Shown here piece by piece: positions 45,318 through 56,500 of a DNA stretch of 64,000 nucleotides. Position numbers and translations under genes: made by a program. Below the pieces are notes generated by a model. It ran no database searches. It worked only from the letters and a program-made list of their open reading frames with translations, and was not told where the DNA came from. Positions within the stretch are counted from its first letter, which is position 1, and the number at the start of each line of letters is the position of its first letter. The DNA comes from Ustulina deusta (taxonomy: Eukaryota > Ascomycota > Sordariomycetes > Xylariales > Xylariaceae): positions 310,001 to 374,000 of the forward strand of contig JAJNNX010000039.1 in the NCBI GenBank assembly GCA_023159155.1. Direction: 5' to 3'.

Positions 45318-45656
45318 CTACAATCCCTCGACGTCAGCTTTCAACAATCCGACCAGAACGAATCGGTCAGCTTCACCGGAGCCAATAATCTTGAGATCAA
45401 TATCTGGAAATTCAGCATCTTTATTTAGCAGGAAGACGAGGAAAGACTCGGATTGCGGAAGAGGCAGGAGCACCTCAGGGTTGGCCCAGTCCGGCGCGAT
45501 ACTCCATTTCAAAATGGTCGAATCGGAATTTCTTTTTTCCGGTTTGTTAGTATATAACCCAGCAACTGGAATTGGCCCCTCGTGGGTCGGAAGAGCGGGA
45601 CCTGAACATATTACTGCATAAGTACCTACTAGAACTTGATTTAAGAGGAAAGCCAT
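45318..45656 (-). CDS. Candidate small secreted protein
   Basis: ATG-initiated 112-aa ORF. The N-terminus MAFLLNQVLVGTYAVICSG is signal-peptide-like, followed by PALPTHEGPIPVAGLYTN. The mature part is cysteine-free, with alternating hydrophobic/acidic strands (ESFLVFLLNKDAEFPDIDLK, then GEADRFVLVGLLKADVEGL). No domain recognised. It sits between an intact HET gene and a HET relic close to the AT-rich block, a context in which small secreted proteins often occur. An intron-containing or decayed gene is possible. Confidence 0.35.
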   Translation of the reverse strand: MAFLLNQVLVGTYAVICSGPALPTHEGPIPVAGLYTNKPEKRNSDSTILKWSIAPDWANPEVLLPLPQSESFLVFLLNKDAEFPDIDLKIIGSGEADRFVLVGLLKADVEGL

Positions 45657-45795
45657 ATATATATATATGTATAAACTGACCATCGGTAGATATTTGCCAT
45701 GAAATGCAGCGTGCCAGATTTCTGAAATATAAGTGCGAGCTGATTTGTGTTGTAATTTGCAGCTAAGAGTGCAACAAAATGAAGGTTATTAATCT

Positions 45796-46105
45796 TCAAG
45801 GGCCGTAGATGGATTGACAGTCTATTGTTTGTGAAGGAATAGTAGGTGTCGGAAGGGGCTGGGATATATTTCCCACCCTCAGCAAATATAAATGGATAAG
45901 AATCTGGTACACTATCCCAGACATCGTCGACTTGGGCGGGGTTTGGATAATCCCGAAAAATATCGTTTGGTCGTTTGGTACATGCATAATTTCTTGCCGT
46001 TGCAAGAACACCCGTCTCCCCTCCGCGTAGAGTAGTGGCATATTGATCCTAAAGATGCCCATGATATTCTCTCTGATACGCTTGCTGCGAGTATATTGTG
46101 GCGAC
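45796..46105 (-). pseudogene. Truncated HET-family gene fragment
   Basis: The minus strand reads RQYTRSKRIRENIMGIFRIN and then MPLLYAEGRRVFLQRQEIMH followed by NDQTIFF. This is the conserved C-terminal end of many HET proteins (consensus R..TTR.ED.AYSLMGIFDVNMPLLYGEG..AF.RLQEEI...DQSIF). Nothing upstream of it encodes the HET domain itself, and the fragment ends near the LTR-like repeat at 46,170, which may have truncated it. TTR-x-E-D-x-AY-S has decayed to YTRSKRIREN. A relic. Confidence 0.75.
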
Positions 46106-46169
46106 TCTCAAGATGCTTGGTATTGAAGTGGCAACTGTAATTAACACTGCTCACCCCTTGGGTAAGTTA

Positions 46170-46438
46170 TGTTACCCCCATACTAGGAGATAGGCCGAAC
46201 CTACACTTCCTAGTACAGTTATCACTCGTTTCTGTTGGGGAATTAGACGGTCAAGTAAAGGAAATAAAATATATCAATTCATCCGCGATGCTAGCCGTCC
46301 GTGTGTCTGTGTTCCCTCTCCGTTCTTTGTGAAAGTCGACGCCTATGATGTTTTATCCCCTTATGAGTAAAGCCACCAAGTGGCTTATGCGTCTGTTAAG
46401 CCCCTATGATCCACTCACACCACTTCAGTAAGCTAACA
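46170..46438. repeat. Dispersed LTR-like repeat, copy 2, at the edge of the AT-rich block
   Basis: Same orientation as copy 1 at 36,959. Begins TGTTA and ends TAACA. It keeps a balanced base composition although the DNA from about 46,490 rightward is heavily RIP-degraded. It could be a solo LTR inserted at the border, or the 5' LTR of an element whose body was mutated; an unmutated LTR favours the first. Confidence 0.6.
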
Positions 46439-47339
46439 CCCCCCCTTGCGAACCACCCCATCGCGACCCAGCCACCAAAATAGCCACCCACCAACTTTCG
46501 AAGCTATTATTTATAGCACAATATGGTATTTATAGCTAACCTTAGTATTTTTATTAAATATTAAGACGTTTTAACCTTAATTATATTTTTTGTTTTTAGT
46601 ATATTTTTATTTTTAGCTTTATTTATATATAGCGTTTACTGTTGTAATTTTTGCTTAACTTGCTATATATAGGTTATATAAATAAAACAATAATTAAATA
46701 GCAATTTAACTAACTTATGTTTTAATATAATCTTTTTAGCTAGTTTAGCTTTTAATAGCTTAATATATATTTTTAAAATTATAATTTTTTTAGCTTTTTA
46801 GTTAAAAGCTTTGCTAGCTTTTATAAAAAATAGCCTTTATAATAAGTTATTAAAAAAAAAGTAGTACTTAGCTAATTTCTAAGTTATATATTATAAATTT
46901 TAGTTTTTTATAAATATTACAATTTTTATTTAGTTTAGTCTAAGCTAATATTTAAATATTTTAAATTAATTAATTAGTATAAATATTAGTTAAACTTTAT
47001 AAATAATATTTTTATTTTTAAGTATAATATATTTTAAAAATAATAATAATTAAATATTTTTTAGTTATATTTTAATTATTATTTATATTTTTTTAATAGT
47101 TTTTAATAATAAAATAGTATTGCAAGTTTATTTATATATTATAATTATATTTTTTTTAAAAGTATAATATTAAAATAGCTTTTAAATATTTTTTTAATTT
47201 TGTTTTTAAGCTTTTTTTTTAATAAACTAAAAACTCTAACATTTAACGCTTATATAATATAGCTATAATATAGTTTATAAAAAACAAGCTATATTTTATT
47301 TAAAAAATAAAGCTATAAAAAATTATTATTTATATATAA

Positions 47340-47460
47340 ATTATAACTATTGCAGTAGGGCTGGTGCGCGCGTATAGGAGATAGGTCCTTAGTTATAGAG
47401 TAGAACGCATTTTTAGAAACCTTAAAGATTATAGGACAAGAGGTATAAAAAGCGCATGTT
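47340..47460. other. Less-mutated island in the AT block
   Basis: Contains GCAGTAGGGCTGGTGCGCGC and AGGAGATAGGTCCTTAG-like sequence with normal G+C, flanked by almost pure A/T. No ORF or known feature recognised. It may be a fragment of a low-copy sequence or a region outside RIP. Confidence 0.5.
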
Positions 47461-50400
47461 TTTATTTAAAGCTATAAAAGATTTTTTTTTTTAGCAGGCA
47501 TAAATAAACAGATAATTAATACAAAATATTAAATAAGAATTAAAGATTTGTTTTTATTAATTAATTATTGCGTTTTTATTTATATTTATATATTAGATCT
47601 TGACCTAATTTATATAAAAATTTGCAAATTAAAAAATATAGTTTAATATAGAAAGATTAGGTAAGTTTAGTTAGTTTTAGTATATAATACGCCGATTAAA
47701 AGCTTTGCTTTATTTTATTAGTATTTTTAGTAAAGTAACAAAAATTAATATTACTTAATATTTTTTAAAATATAACTTATAATTAAAAACTAATATTTTT
47801 AGCTAATATACTTAATATATAAAGATTAACTACTAATTATACTAATTAGTTATATTTTTTTTAATAAATCTTTATATAAAACTAAACTTTTAATATAATT
47901 TAATAATATAATATAAAAATAATAAAAAACTAATTATAATAAAAATTAAATAAATATAAAGTATTAATAAAATTATTATTTTTAGAATAACTAACTATAA
48001 AAATATTAATAGTACTATACTACTTTTATTAGATCTGCAAAAAAAATATAAAATTTAACTATAGTTTTATTAAAAAAATTAATATATTTATTAAACTTAA
48101 ATATATATAAACTTTTAATAAAAAACTTATAAAAATATTACGCTAATTATATATACTTATATAATAATAAAAACTATAAAATATTAAATAAAAAAATATT
48201 ATTAAAACTTAAAAACTATTGTTTTATTTTTAAAATATTTATTATTTTATTACTTTTATATATTAATAGTTCTAATTAATAACTTAAACGTTTTAAAACA
48301 ACTATAAGATTTTAGGCTTTTTTTAATAAGGTTTATTTTAAATATTCTAATTATAAATATATTTATTTTTAATATTATATTAACTAATAATTAAACTAAT
48401 AAATATTAGCTAGCTAAACTTTTAATATTTATATAATTAGTTTTTAGAAGTGCTATAGTTCTATATATTGTTAGTTTATTTATTTTTAATTTTATATTTT
48501 GCTTTTAGAACTAATTTAATAAAAAAAACATAACTAAATAACTTTACAAAATAAAAAAACTTTTTAAGTTATATAAATTTTTATAAACTAAATAAATTAA
48601 TTAATTATTATATTAAATAAAAACTATAATTAAAAAATATATAGTTTAATATATTATTAGTTTTTGTACTAATTAAGATTAAACTATTATAAGCTTAAAA
48701 CAAAAATATAAAACAATTAATTTTAAATAAACTTAATTATAAAAAAAATAATTTATTAAGTTTTTTTTAAGTATTAAAACAACTTTTTAAAATTATGTTT
48801 AATTTTTTTTTAGATATATAGCTTTAGTTAATAAACTTAACTAAAAAATCTTTTTAATACTTAAAAAGTTTTATTTATATAACTTAATTAAATTAATCTT
48901 TTTTGATTATTTTAGAAATATTTTTAATAAATATAAAATTATTAAAAATAACTTATAATAAAAAAAATATATTAATACTATAAATATTTTTAAATAATAA
49001 GCTAACTTAAAATTTTTTTTTTAGCTATAAATAGTAATATTAAGTTTTTTAAATAATATTATTAGCTTAGAACTATTACTAAATATATTTTTTTATTTTA
49101 TTTAGTAAGCTATATAAATATAACTATTCTAAGCTTTACTAGTTATTTTTTTAATCTAGCTACTTATAATTACTTTTTTTATTATGCTTTTAATAGTCCA
49201 TATATATATAAACCTAGTAATTAAACAATTAACAACTAAAATAAAAAGCCTTTTTATTTATAATACTTAAATAACTAAAGCAATAATTAAAATAATGCAG
49301 TTACTAATTAACTAGAATTAATACTATGTTTTTTTTAGTTAAACGTTCTACTAGGAAATTAGCTAACAAAATAAGCAATAATATAAAAATAACTAATTTA
49401 GAACTTATACTACCTAAACATAATAATTAAACTTTTAGAAATAGAATTAATTAAACAGCTGGAATAATTTTAGAAGTATTAGTAATAATCCGTATAAATA
49501 TTAGTTTTATAAAGCTAAAAATTATATATAATAAAGTTATAAATTAAAAAAAAAAAAAAAAAAATTTTAAAGCTTTATATAAAAAATATAATTTTAAAAC
49601 TTAATATATTTGCTTATTTATAATTAACCTAAATAAAATATTAAAAAAAAAATAAAAATAGATTTATACTTCTAGCTTTAATATAAATTTATTATAACTG
49701 CTCTAGTAAATATTTCTTAGTAGTTCTAATAGCTTATAAAGCTTTATATAAATTTAATTATATTTTAAAAGATTTAGATTTTAAAAACAAAACTTAATTA
49801 TAAAACTTAAAATTTAGCAAAAATAGAAATATTTTAAATAACCTAGCTTAACTACCTGTTTTAATATTTAAATAACTAATTATAACTAATTAGCCCAACT
49901 CTAAAATAAGATTTTAAACTAACTTAGTTTTTATAAGATAATAAAAGCTTAATATTCTAGCTAAAAAAACTATTTAAAATTTTAATATAATAAATAGCAA
50001 AAATATTAAAATAAGCAAAAATTTATAGTACTAAAAATAATTAATTAAGTTGCTTTTTTAAACAATTTATTAGCGCTTATAGTTTTAGATTTTATTAGTA
50101 TATTTAATATATAAGCTTATATAAAAGCTATAATAATAATAAAAAAACGCTTAAATAAAAAAGATAATACTATACTTAAAACTTATAATATTATTTAATT
50201 TTATAAAATAATTAGTACTGCAATAAATATAAGTACTAATTAATAAGTACTTTTATTTGTTTTAGGAATAAAAAAATGCTAAGTATTTTTTAATAAAATT
50301 AATAATTTGTTTAAAGCTAAAATAGGGTTAATTTAGAAAAAGCTGCTAGGTTTATTTTTTAATACGTTAGAATTACTTATAATATAAGCTTTTAAAATAA

Positions 50401-52446
50401 AACAAATATTAAACAAAAAAACAATCAAATTAAATTAATTAAATAAACTTAAGTTTAAAGTAAATAATTAATAAATACTAGATATATTTATTTTAAAAGT
50501 TAATAATATATATATAATATTATAAAAATTTATAAAAAAAGTCTATAAAACTTTTTAAATAAGTATGCCTTTATAGAATATAGAAAACTATATAAAAGTT
50601 ATATTTAAAGTTATAATAAAAATTAAAAAATTACTAAAAAACTTACTAATTATTAGACTTTTTAATACTAACGCTTAATCATATATTTTAATAAAAAGTT
50701 ATATTAAAAATAACCAATTTTTTATAATTAATACTTAAATAATTTAAAATAAATATTTTATTAAACTAAAAATATTTTTATAATTATATAAAAAAATTAT
50801 TGTTTAGCTAGTATAAATTACTAGAAAATATATATAAATTGTTTTTATATATATAGTTTTAGATAAAAAAATAGTTGTTTTTTTATTTCTAAAAATAAAT
50901 TTCTTAAAAATTATAAATTATATTTTTTATTTTAAGAATTTAGTTTTAATAACTATATTTATTTTTAGTAATATATATATTATTGTTTTTATAACCCTGC
51001 TTATTTAATTATGCCTTTATAATAAATTAGCAATTAAAACTATAAAAAACTAATAGTTATTTATATATAAAAAGCCGCTATAAATAACTATAATTAGTTT
51101 TTAATTAATATTTAAATTTTATTTTTATTATATACTACTAAAATAACTTTTAACTTAAAACTAAACTTAAATAATAAAATTATATAGGAATATTTTTATA
51201 ACACTAATTAGCTACCCGCAAACTATATAAATTAAATATTAGAACTAAATAATAATACTTTTTTTATAAGTATTTTATTAAATAGTAAATTTTTAATAGT
51301 TTTTAGGATTATTATTTATAAAGCTATAAAAAAAGCAAAAAAAGCAAAAGTTTTAAGGGCTAAACAAATAATATTTTTATTTTATTTTATTTTAATATTT
51401 ATAATATATAAACTTAAATTAAAAAAAATCTACCTAATTAATAATATAAAATATAATAGTTCTGTACTTCTAGGGTTAATTAACTAAAAAAAAAACGCTC
51501 TAGTAAAAGTATATAATTAGTATAAACTAAATAAAACGTTTAAAAAAAAAAGATTTATTTAAATATTTATTTACGTTTTGTTATATAACTTAAAAAAATT
51601 TAATTAATTAAAAAATATTAGAACTTATTAATTAAAAAAAAAAGCTCCTAGTTAAAATATTATATAAATATAAAATAGTTTTAGCTTAGGATTTTAATAA
51701 AATTAAAAAAATATATAATAAAATTATATTACTATATAAAATCTAGACAATACTACATAAAGCTTAGCAAATAAAAAAAATCTTTATTTTTATATTATTA
51801 TAAAAAAAAGTACTAAATATATTTAAAACTTAATTTATAAACAATATATTAAAAAAAAAATATAGCATATATTAAAACATATAGTTTATAGTAAAAAAAA
51901 AAAAAAAAAAAGCTTAAACTAATTAATTTTACTATTAAATTAAACGTAGTTATAATCTAAAATATTTTTTTATTAAAAAGTTGCAATAAATTTACTAAAA
52001 AATTTGCTATATATAAAATTTTATTAATAATTAACTTTTTTTTTAGATATAATTAAATGTTTTTGTTTTTTTTTAGTTAAATACTAATAGTTTTTTTTAT
52101 ATTATTTAGAATTTTATAAATAATAATATTTTTTTAAAGCATAACAAATTTAATAGCTTACTTTTTTAAAGTAATTAACTAAATACTATATAATATTATA
52201 CTTAAAAAATACGAACTATTTTTTAATAATATAAAAGTTAAAAAGCTTATTACTTATTATAATAATTAAAAAGTTGCTTTTAATATATAGCAATTTATTT
52301 TTAAATATATCGAAAATATTAATATAGTTTTGCTAAATTTTAAATTAGCAGGTACTATTGCAAGTAGTATTAAAAGCAAATAATGCAAACTAATAATAAT
52401 ATTAGTTAAATATTTTTATAAAACTAATAGCTACAAACTTATAAAA

Positions 52447-52451
52447 GCCAA
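52447..52451. repeat. Target-site duplication, left (gccaa)
   Basis: Five bases gccaa immediately precede the left LTR and are repeated exactly after the right LTR at 59,888-59,892. Confidence 0.85.
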
Positions 52452-52736
52452 TATTAAATAGGCTGTGTACAATATCGTACATAAAAGCAAATAAACGCGC
52501 GTTAATAAAATATACTATATTGTACTATATCTAAATCCTGTACCAAAAAAAAAAAAAAAAAATGCTTTATACAAAACAGAATTCCTTTTAAGGAAAGAAT
52601 TCTGCTAGCGTACAAGCTAAAACAATAAAAAGAAATAAAGTCCCTACAGCCAATAGTCTCCGTACAAAAATATCTGTTTACTTATGCAATACACAGATAT
52701 ACAATATAGTTATAACTAATACTAGTTATTCCAATA
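52452..52736. repeat. Left LTR of the retrotransposon
   Basis: 285 bp. Shares CGCGCGTTAATAAAAT, an A-run, ACAAAACAGAATTC, TCTGCTAGCGTAC, AAAGTCCCTACAGCC and TAGTCTCCGTAC with the right LTR. Contains an inverted repeat CAGAATTC...GAATTCTG at 52,577-52,604. Confidence 0.88.
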
Positions 52737-53279
52737 CTAGCTATTTTTTTTTTTAGTTATAACTGCTTATTATATAAAAAAAAAAAAAAAGTAACTATAT
52801 ACTATATAACTAATTAAAATATATATATAATACTTTATTTAATAAATATATTAATTAGATTAGTAATCTAGCTTTATATATAATAGTTAAATTATTTAGT
52901 TGTTTGTTTTAAATATAATCGTAAAAAATAAAATTGTAAAACTAATATTTTAGCTATATAATTAGCTAAAAATATAAACTAGAAGTTATTTAGTAGCTAT
53001 CTAGGTTAAAACTAAACTAAGTGCTTTTAATCTGTACGCTAGCAAGGTTTATAATTAGCTAGCTTATCTAATTAGTAAGCTTTGTATAAGTAGTTACTAA
53101 TTAAAGCTTTCGGTATAATATATATATAGCTGAGTTAATAAATATCTTTTATATAAAAAAAATATAAAAATAAACAAGTATACATTGCTTTATACAAAAA
53201 AAACGTAAAAATAGTAGGCAAGTATATATTATTTTGTATAAAAAGAACATAAAAGTAAGCAAATATATATTAGCTCGTA

Positions 53280-53408
53280 CGTAAAAAAGCCCAAACATAA
53301 AAAGCACTCAAATTCTTTGCTATTCTCTGTCCTTTATTACTTTTATAATCTATTACTTTGTATGTTAGTCCGTCCTTATATATATATACATATATATACA
53401 CTTGCACC

Positions 53409-53440
<32 letters not shown>

Positions 53441-53560
53441 CATACACTTATATAATAAACGCTATCTAGCTATTTAGCAATAGCAGTTGCATACTTATTA
53501 TTATTGGACAGAAGCCCAGATATAACGTTGTACTACTACTAATAAACAATCCGAACAATT
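53280..53560. other. Less-mutated island inside the retrotransposon
   Basis: Retains more C and G (CTTTGCTATTCTCTGTCC, then ACTTGCACCTATATATA, then TATTGGACAGAAGCCCAGAT). Includes two TA/CATA dinucleotide-like arrays at 53,375-53,395 and 53,409-53,452. No coding potential seen; may be leader or untranslated sequence after the left LTR. Confidence 0.5.
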
Positions 53561-56500
53561 ATTACTTTTTCGCTACGTTATATATTAATATAAATATTTA
53601 TTTTTGCTTTATATAATATATTTATATATATTGCTAATATATTAGCTTTTTATACATAGGCTAATAAAGCTTAGGTTGCTGCTCTGCCCTTAGTTAATAT
53701 TTAGATTTGGGTATTATCAACTAAACTACTTATACTTATGATTGCATAAATTTTTTATTACAAAAGTTATTTTTGTATGGTCCTTATCTAGTTACGTAGT
53801 ACTACTATTACTGCTTATATATAGAATACCTATACAGCCCGCAATAGCTTCTTATTCTATAGCTATTGCTAGATTATTAGATTCTAATATAATATTTACG
53901 CCACGTATATATAGTAATTATATAGTGCTTAATATAGTTACTATATATAAAAAAAAAAAGTTTTATAAAAAAAAAGGGAAATTTTTAATTATATAATAAA
54001 AAAATAAATATTTAAAAAAAAATAAAATAAAGTTTATATTGTTTTTATTTAGAATTAATATATTATATATTACTTTTATTATTTTAACTTTTTTTTTTTT
54101 TATAAATGCTATATTTATATAATAACTTTTTATATTTGTTTAATAAATATTTTAATTTATATAGTCAGCTTATTTGTTAAAACAAAAGTTTTTAATACCT
54201 AGTTTAGCGTTTATTTTATAAACGCGTTAGCTAGGTTATCTTTTCTATTAATCTATTATACTTCAAAGATTTTTCTTTTTTTATATAACTCGCAAAAAAA
54301 TATAATATTAATTATTAACTATTTTTTTTATATTATATCTAACTTTATTAAGCAATTATATAATAACTTTAAGTTTAAATATAAAATAGCTAAAATTAAA
54401 AGCAATCTTAGTAAAACTATAATTTTTTAAAATATTATATAAAAAATAATAATATTATCAAATCTATTAATTATACTATATAACTTATTTATAAATATAT
54501 TTTTAGTTATTTATTTATATTTATTTAAGTTCTAGTATATAATATTACTTTTAATTTTAAAGCTTAAATTTTTTTTTGTATAGCGCTCTATACTTAATAC
54601 AATAATAAATCTAAGCTAAAAGGTTATATTTATATTATTTATAAACAATCTATTTATAAAAATAAACAGTTTTATATAGCATAAATTAAATAGTATAAAT
54701 ATTAAGCCGTAGTTATAGTTATTTATTTATTATTAAATTTTTTTGTTTAGATTTTTAATATTATATAGTATAAGGTCTATTATTTAAGCAGTAATATATA
54801 AGTTATATATTGTTTCTAGTTAGCAAATATTACTAATATATATTTTTTTTACTTGTTACAAAATATATTATTAAGCAAAATCAGCTATACAAAAGTTAAC
54901 TAAATCTAATTAGTTTATTTAGCCTTTTTAGGTTAAAATAATCTTTTTTTTAAACAATAATATAATTTATTTATTATTAAACTTTATAAAATAGTCTTAC
55001 CGAAATGCTTTTTTTAGCTTTATATAAAACTTAGCTTATTAAAGTTTATATTTTTTTCTTCTAAAAAGCCTAGGGTTATAAAGCTAAACATATTATCTAT
55101 CTATAAGCTAGTAATACTAAAGTTATATAATAGATTTTTTATAAACAAAAAATATAAGTTATATATAAAAATAATTATTTTTAGTTTTTTATAGTAGTAT
55201 TAGTAATATATTTTGAACTAATATAGCTCTAATTCCGCAAATCTATATAATAGTTATATAATTTAAAAAATTATTCTATTAAAATATTTTAATTTTAGTT
55301 CAAATAATAGTTATACAATAATTTTTCTAGTTAGCTTATTTTTTAATTATATATATACTTATATAATATTTTAAAGCTTGCTTAAAACATTAAAGTTATA
55401 GATTAAAAAAAGGCCTAATACAAAAAGTAGTTGCTAGCTTATCTATTAAATTATAAGCAATTAAATAAAAACTATTTTTTTATTTTTATTATTATAGCTT
55501 TATATAACAAGTCGGGATTTTTTATATAGCTTAGTTATTTTTTTTTAATCTTTTATATAAGCTAGAATTTAAAGATCTAAGTATTATTATACTTAGCCGG
55601 GTTATATTTTACGAATTAAAATATGCTTTATATAACAAAGTTATTAATTTTTATAGCATCTAATTTTTTAAATAGTCCGCTAAGTGTATTAATTATATTA
55701 TTTTTGCATAATTTAACAGCTAAAATATAGTTCTGTTTTTTTTTAAGAATTAAAAATAGCTAGCTAATCTATTATATAAAAGTTGTAAAAAATTATATAG
55801 CTTTTTAGAAGCATTCTTGTTTTTTTTGTATGTTAAGCTTTTAGAAAAGTTATATATTTTTTGCTTTTTTGTTCTAATTATTTAAAAATATTTTTTTGGT
55901 TATATAATAGTAAAGCTTAACTTAGGTTTATCTAAACTATATTAGGCTATTTGTTAAATTAATAATTATATTTAACTTTTTAATAGATTTTATTTTGTAT
56001 GGTCTGTTTTAGCTTCCTTTTTTTTGCTATACTAAGATTTTGCTTTAAAAAAAAAACAATAATATATTATACAAAACTAGTCCGTTATACTAATTAATTA
56101 TATAGTTAATTTTAACTTTTGTTTTTTTTTTATATAATATTTTTATAGCTTTTTTTATAGCTTTTGCTCTTTATACAATATTAAGCAAAAGAAATAAGTC
56201 TTAGTTAACTTTAAAGTATGCTTTAAAAACCAAAAGGGTTAATATAAGGCTATTCGGCCTAGCAATATTATTTAGAGCTTTAATTACTATTTATAGAATT
56301 AACTTGTTTTTTGTACAATAGCCAATTTTAGCTTTTAATATATTATATATATAGCAGAATAGGCCATATGCTTTTTTGATTTTGCTTATTGCTTAGTATG
56401 CCTTAATAAACATTACGCAATACTAAAAGCTTACAATTTTAGCTTAGTTTTAAAATTCTTTAAATAAAAAGTTTATACTTAGATTATATATAATATTATT

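Noticed and set aside
53742..53996. 84-aa ORF in the retrotransposon interior
   Set aside because: Hydrophobic Ile/Tyr/Lys product typical of translated A/T-rich DNA, with no motif.
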